A model generated the notes under the pieces. The model saw only the letters and a program-made list of their open reading frames with translations. It ran no database searches and was not told the origin of the DNA. A stretch of DNA of 64,000 bases. Origin: Phlyctochytrium arcticum (Eukaryota > Chytridiomycota > Chytridiomycetes > Chytridiales > Chytridiaceae). The position numbers and the translations under genes were made by a program. Of this stretch, positions 60,365 to 64,000 are shown in pieces (the stretch's first letter is position 1; each line of letters begins with the position of its first letter). Where the stretch lies: positions 248,001-312,000 of the forward strand of contig JAHLKI010000019.1 in the NCBI GenBank assembly GCA_025602905.1. The letters run 5' to 3'.

Positions 60365-61979
60365 TTAGAGAAAGTATTCGGCCACGACCTAAAAAAAATG
60401 GAATAATTAGCCAATAGGACAGGCATGCAAGTACAAATAATCAAACAAACCTTGGTCATCCCACCCCCCTGCTGCATACTCGACTCATTCCCACCCGACA
60501 CGCCCATAGCAAGCATATCCGCCTCGTCCAATTCCAACGGATTCCGAAGTCCATTCCCATTCCCTCCACCGCCCGTTCGAATCTTTCCAGCCCGTCTCCG
60601 CCTCAGTATCTGTGCAGCAGGCGATTCGTCCTCTTCACCGTCATCAGGGTAGTGCGCTGATAAATCTTCTGGGGCCGTGTTGCTTGTTGTTCCTGTTGGG
60701 CCAGATGCGCGTTCGCGGTCTTGGTCGGGGCAGGGACCAAAGACGTTAAAATAGCGTTGGAGGTCTGGACCGATTTCGAGGACGGAGGCCATGTTGCCTG
60801 CTCTGTAGCAGTAGTTTGGGGCTGACCAGACCGTTGACAGCATATCGTCAAATAGAATCTATTTGTTTTCAGAGTGTTAGCAAAACATGTGTGTGTAAGG
60901 GGTTTGTTTTTGAGGTTACCTGGTACCCCTCCATACACAATTGATGCGCCCGACATATATGTCCCATCCCATTCACTTCCAAAAACTTGCGCGTCACTTC
61001 CCGACCAAAGAGATACCCGGCCCCCCTCGGTGAAATACTGAAATCACCCTTTTCGTCAATCGCTGCTGTCGGGCCACCTAATGTGCTTGCTCCAAAGGCT
61101 GGTGCGGAGATGGGGTCTGACCAGACCAGATCGGCCATAGCGCCTTCGTGCGGGATTTCTATTGGTAGAGTTTAGCTATGGCATGAGGAGTGATGGTTAA
61201 TTGGAAGATGGTATACGAACCACGAAAACGATCTAGAACACGGATTTGGTCTATTGTGTGTATTGATGGGCTCAGACCTGCAAATGGAAAGCAAGATGAC
61301 GCATAAGTCATTGAATCCAAGATGCAAAACAGAGCTGGTTACCTCCATGCACGCAAAAGATGGTATCATCAATCACGACCGACAACACAAGGTAATCAAA
61401 CAAATCTGTAAAGTACGTCCAGACATTCGCGTTTCCGTACTTCCGCATACACTCTGTGTAGAACCCATACGTCTATTCCAATCCATGCATTAGTACCCTG
61501 GTCTCAACTTGTTGATTTCCCAAACAAGTACCTGAGTGACGGCTCGAGACTCATGGTTTCCTCGGACCAGGGTTATCCGCTCTGGCCATCGGAGTTTGAG
61601 GCAGGTTAGGAGCGCAATGGTTTCCACCGAGTAGTATCCTCGGTCCACGTAGTCTCCCAAGAACACATAATTGGTAAAAGGAGCCCATCCCCCTATTTTA
61701 AAGATTTCAAGAACATCGTAAAACTGTCTGTATCATTTCCAAATGATGAGTGCTACTTCTTCTTTGTTTTGGATGTGACTTCAGGACTACGTACCCATGC
61801 ACATCACCCACCAGGGTCACCGGCGCCGAGACCTGGGCCACATTTCCTTCTCGCACCAGCACTTCTTTGGTCTTTTCGCATAGTTCTCGGATAACATTTT
61901 CTGGAAGCAGTTGTCGTCGGACTAGCTTTTCTATGAAATTATCCAAATCCCAACTCATATCTTCACGGTCCGCGACCAC
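60365..61979 (-). CDS. PPG1: PP2A-like Ser/Thr phosphatase catalytic subunit, Ppg1 type
   Basis: Exons: 61795-61979, 61532-61727, 61343-61472, 61221-61277, 60920-61158, 60451-60858 and 60365-60388, giving 412 residues. All metal-binding motifs of PPP phosphatases are present: GDVHGQ, GDYVDRG, RGNHES and CVHGGLSP. The phrases [20 protein letters not shown] and [10 protein letters not shown] are typical of fungal Ppg1 rather than PP2A or PP4. An insert ([19 protein letters not shown]) and a charged 100-residue extension precede the C-terminal EYFL, which keeps the Tyr-Phe-Leu end of PP2A-class enzymes. In yeast, Ppg1 works with the Far/STRIPAK complex. A second in-frame Met ([12 protein letters not shown], at 61958) may be the real start. 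Confidence 0.9.
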
Positions 61980-62207
61980 CTGAGTTCCTTTGCTTTGCTG
62001 GAAACGGACCCTTTTTACTATTCCGCTCTTCCTTTTGCAGTTTGTGACTGTTCAATCAGCTAGATCGTGAGTGATTGTAAATAAATGCTGGAGATTTTGG
62101 AAAGTGTCGTCCCAAGAAACGGCGAACACGTCACGAACAATCTTGGGTTACCAAAAATCTTTTGCATACGGTAGATCACTGGCGACCTGAAGGACCCACT
62201 GTACACC

Positions 62208-63457
62208 ATGCGAAGCGTATTCTCTTTGCTACCAATACTAGCGGCTCTCCAGTCTACCTGGCTCACAACGAATGTACAAGCGGCCCCACCACCAGACACT
62301 TACGATTGCAAGAATCTGCAAGTACCCGTCGAAAAAGAGTTGAAACGGACCTATGATCTGTCGGCACTGGACAAGTATGGATCAATGCAACGTTGGCTCA
62401 TGGAGAATCTATATCATGAATGCTGATGGGGGGTTTTTTGAATTTGATAGGGATTTTATCATTGAGACTAGTCCTGAGGGATATGATTATGCCAATTCTA
62501 CATGGGTTGGCAACATTTGCAAAGGAATAAACACGGAGAGCCTTCTTCCGAAAGAGAAGGGTGAGCCGAGATATTACATCACTTGAAGGTTGTGGCGAAG
62601 ACTCATCTGCCATATCCCCGGTTTAGAAAAATGTCCGGCCGGAACTTGGTTATGTTGGGTACGAGATAGATGATGCCCGAACAGACGCATCCCTCTAACA
62701 CCGCAAACTTGAATCATACAGAGTTCAAGGTTCGGAAAGGGGAACGATCACCCGGTGAGAACCGGGAAATTAACGCGGATTCGATTTGGCAAATGTACTC
62801 ACAAATTTGCGGCGTAGCCAAAACAACTTGCTAAGGAAGCCCCTGAACCAAAAGCACGGGGGAAAGATATCCTGGACCTGATATTCCCCAAAGTCAATGA
62901 CACCGCCATTACTGTTTCTCTCATATGTGAAGTCGGGAAGGTATACATACTGTCCCCATCTCAAAAAAACTTGCGTGAAATGCGCAAGATCTCACCGCCT
63001 TCTTATAGTCAGGCGATCCAAAGGTGACCAAGGACACACCTTCACAACTCACCATCGAATGGACACACCCTGCAGCTTGCATGAAGCCGGTCAACTCGAC
63101 GCCCAAAGGCGGTAACGGCTCATCTACGTTTGGAATTTTTTGCTGGGTCGTCTTTGTCCTGTTTTGTGTTTATCTGGTCGTGGGAACTATGTACAGTTAC
63201 ATTGTACTGAGAAGTAAGAGATTGGGCTTTTTTTTAATTGTGGTGTGCGACCAACTGAGGTAACGCTTTTAGTACGAACATTCCCGGCCATGCTTCCAAA
63301 TTGGGATTTCTGGAGTACCCTGTTGGCCACAGTTTGGGTAATGCCTACGTCCTCACTGTATTCCAGTTATGGCCTGTTACTGACCAAGTCTCACGCGCAG
63401 GACTTTTTCGCGTCCTTGTATGAAAGGATTACCGGCCGTAACTACGTCCGTATCTAG
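62208..63457 (+). CDS. Atg27 / mannose-6-phosphate-receptor-like membrane protein
   Basis: Exons: 62208-62374, 62406-62560, 62627-62658, 62722-62754, 62818-62940, 63009-63213, 63273-63337 and 63401-63457, giving 278 residues. It has a signal peptide (VFSLLPILAALQSTW) and an MRH-type lumenal domain with YDLSALDK, ANSTWVGNICKGI, NDTAITVSLICEVG and LTIEWTHPAACM. One membrane helix follows (FGIFCWVVFVLFCVYLVVGT), then a cytosolic tail with RTFPAMLPNWDFW. Such receptors cycle between Golgi, endosomes and vacuole, and Atg27 serves autophagosome formation. The first intron would be only 31 nt; without it the frame stops early. That join is the weakest part of the model. Confidence 0.78.
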
Positions 63458-63560
63458 CGGCTTGATACAAAACACGAACATTCTGAAACATTGAGGAAAA
63501 AGGAGCGCTCTCCTTTGCGCGCTATATACATTTAGAGCTCTACCCATATTCATTGCTATT

Positions 63561-63794
63561 TTAAATGCAAGTAGCTTCTAGGCTGTCCGACGACGCGTTG
63601 AGGATGATTGGAAGTAACTGGTCGCGGGCGCTTTTCAGCCTTTTGGCGCCAAGTGCTTGGTTGAGTGATTGGAGTAGAAACGTGAATCGACTTTGCTTCC
63701 GTTTTAGGACGGAAGAGAAAGCGTAAAGACCCAGCCTGTGAGAATGAACGTTAGGACTCACACCCAAGATCAAATCCTCTGCGTGTTGTACCAT
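63561..63794 (-). CDS. Open frame near the window edge, possibly a terminal exon
   Basis: An 77-codon frame (or the part below 63737 as a last exon after an acceptor CACAG) encodes a helical, basic segment (LYAFSSVLKRKQSRF, LNQALGAKRLKSARDQLL). A 26-nt stretch inside it (63738-63763) has a perfect donor GTGAGT, CTAAC and CACAG, but also reads through in frame. The gene body would lie to the right. No family is recognised. Confidence 0.25.
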   Translation of the reverse strand: MVQHAEDLILGVSPNVHSHRLGLYAFSSVLKRKQSRFTFLLQSLNQALGAKRLKSARDQLLPIILNASSDSLEATCI

Positions 63795-64000
63795 TCAACG
63801 TGCTTCTCTGTGACCCCGCACTTGCAGCCATTGCCTCGGGCAATGGTTGACGTTACCCGACTCTGTACAAGGAAATACGTAAACTGAATTGCGTCCTGCA
63901 AGACTCCTAGTGCAGTTAGTGCGGTCAGTTATGGTGCACGACAAAACAATTTTAGCGGGATGAAATAGTCACCAATCAGAAACACATCATTCAGATTCAA
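63795..64000. other. Window edge, unassigned
   Basis: The minus strand reads open as DAIQFTYFLVQSRVTSTIAR followed by GNGCKCGVTEKHVEWYNTQR, which may be a further exon of the gene whose end is at 63561. Not enough sequence to decide. Confidence 0.2.

Overview
This is an eukaryotic, fungal-type window. Most genes are intron-rich, with short introns (about 55-75 nt) that begin GTAAGT/GTATGT, often carry CTGAC/CTAAC-like branch points, and end in CAG or TAG. The gene content is a fungal housekeeping set: LSM3, ALG11, a Ppg1-type phosphatase, WAPL, beta-tubulin, a CSC1-like channel, an Atg27/mannose-6-phosphate-receptor-like protein and a Kin1/MARK kinase. The S41 peptidase, the iron-sulfur serine dehydratase and the NAD-dependent lactate dehydrogenase would fit an early-diverging lineage such as a chytrid. 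That placement is inference. No rRNA, tRNA, CRISPR or prokaryotic operon was seen.

Layout. 1-2.0 kb: secreted S41 peptidase, cut by the window edge. 2.0-4.1 kb: gene-poor DNA with a small inverted-repeat (MITE-like) element. 4.1-13.7 kb: dense single-copy genes (three-LIM protein, [4Fe-4S] serine dehydratase, LSM3, mitochondrial helical-repeat protein, DUF2231 membrane protein, small Cys-pair protein, PhyH-like dioxygenase). 13.7-23.6 kb: a duplicated array of five genes for one unrecognised family of secreted, probably membrane-anchored proteins (called A to E here). The copies sit as head-to-head pairs (A<- ->B, C<- ->D, lost<- ->E). Both minus-strand copies are broken, and one duplication dragged along the 3' end of the dioxygenase gene. 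24.1-48.6 kb: kinase, divergent beta-tubulin, makorin-like RING gene with a frameshift, WAPL, a giant polytopic membrane protein (over 2,400 residues), pyroglutamyl peptidase, CSC1/OSCA-like channel and lactate dehydrogenase. 48.6-57.7 kb: accessory DNA with two decayed related genes, a bHLH factor with CACGTG boxes upstream, and a 1.2-kb minisatellite whose unit encodes NMDETH. 57.7-64 kb: ALG11, PPG1 phosphatase and the Atg27/MPR-like receptor.

The most unusual content is the A-E array and the giant membrane protein with repeated four-helix modules. Neither is assigned to a known family by sequence reading alone. Exon joins were worked out by hand from frame continuity, splice consensus and family conservation. 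Where the join or the start is unresolved the entry says so.
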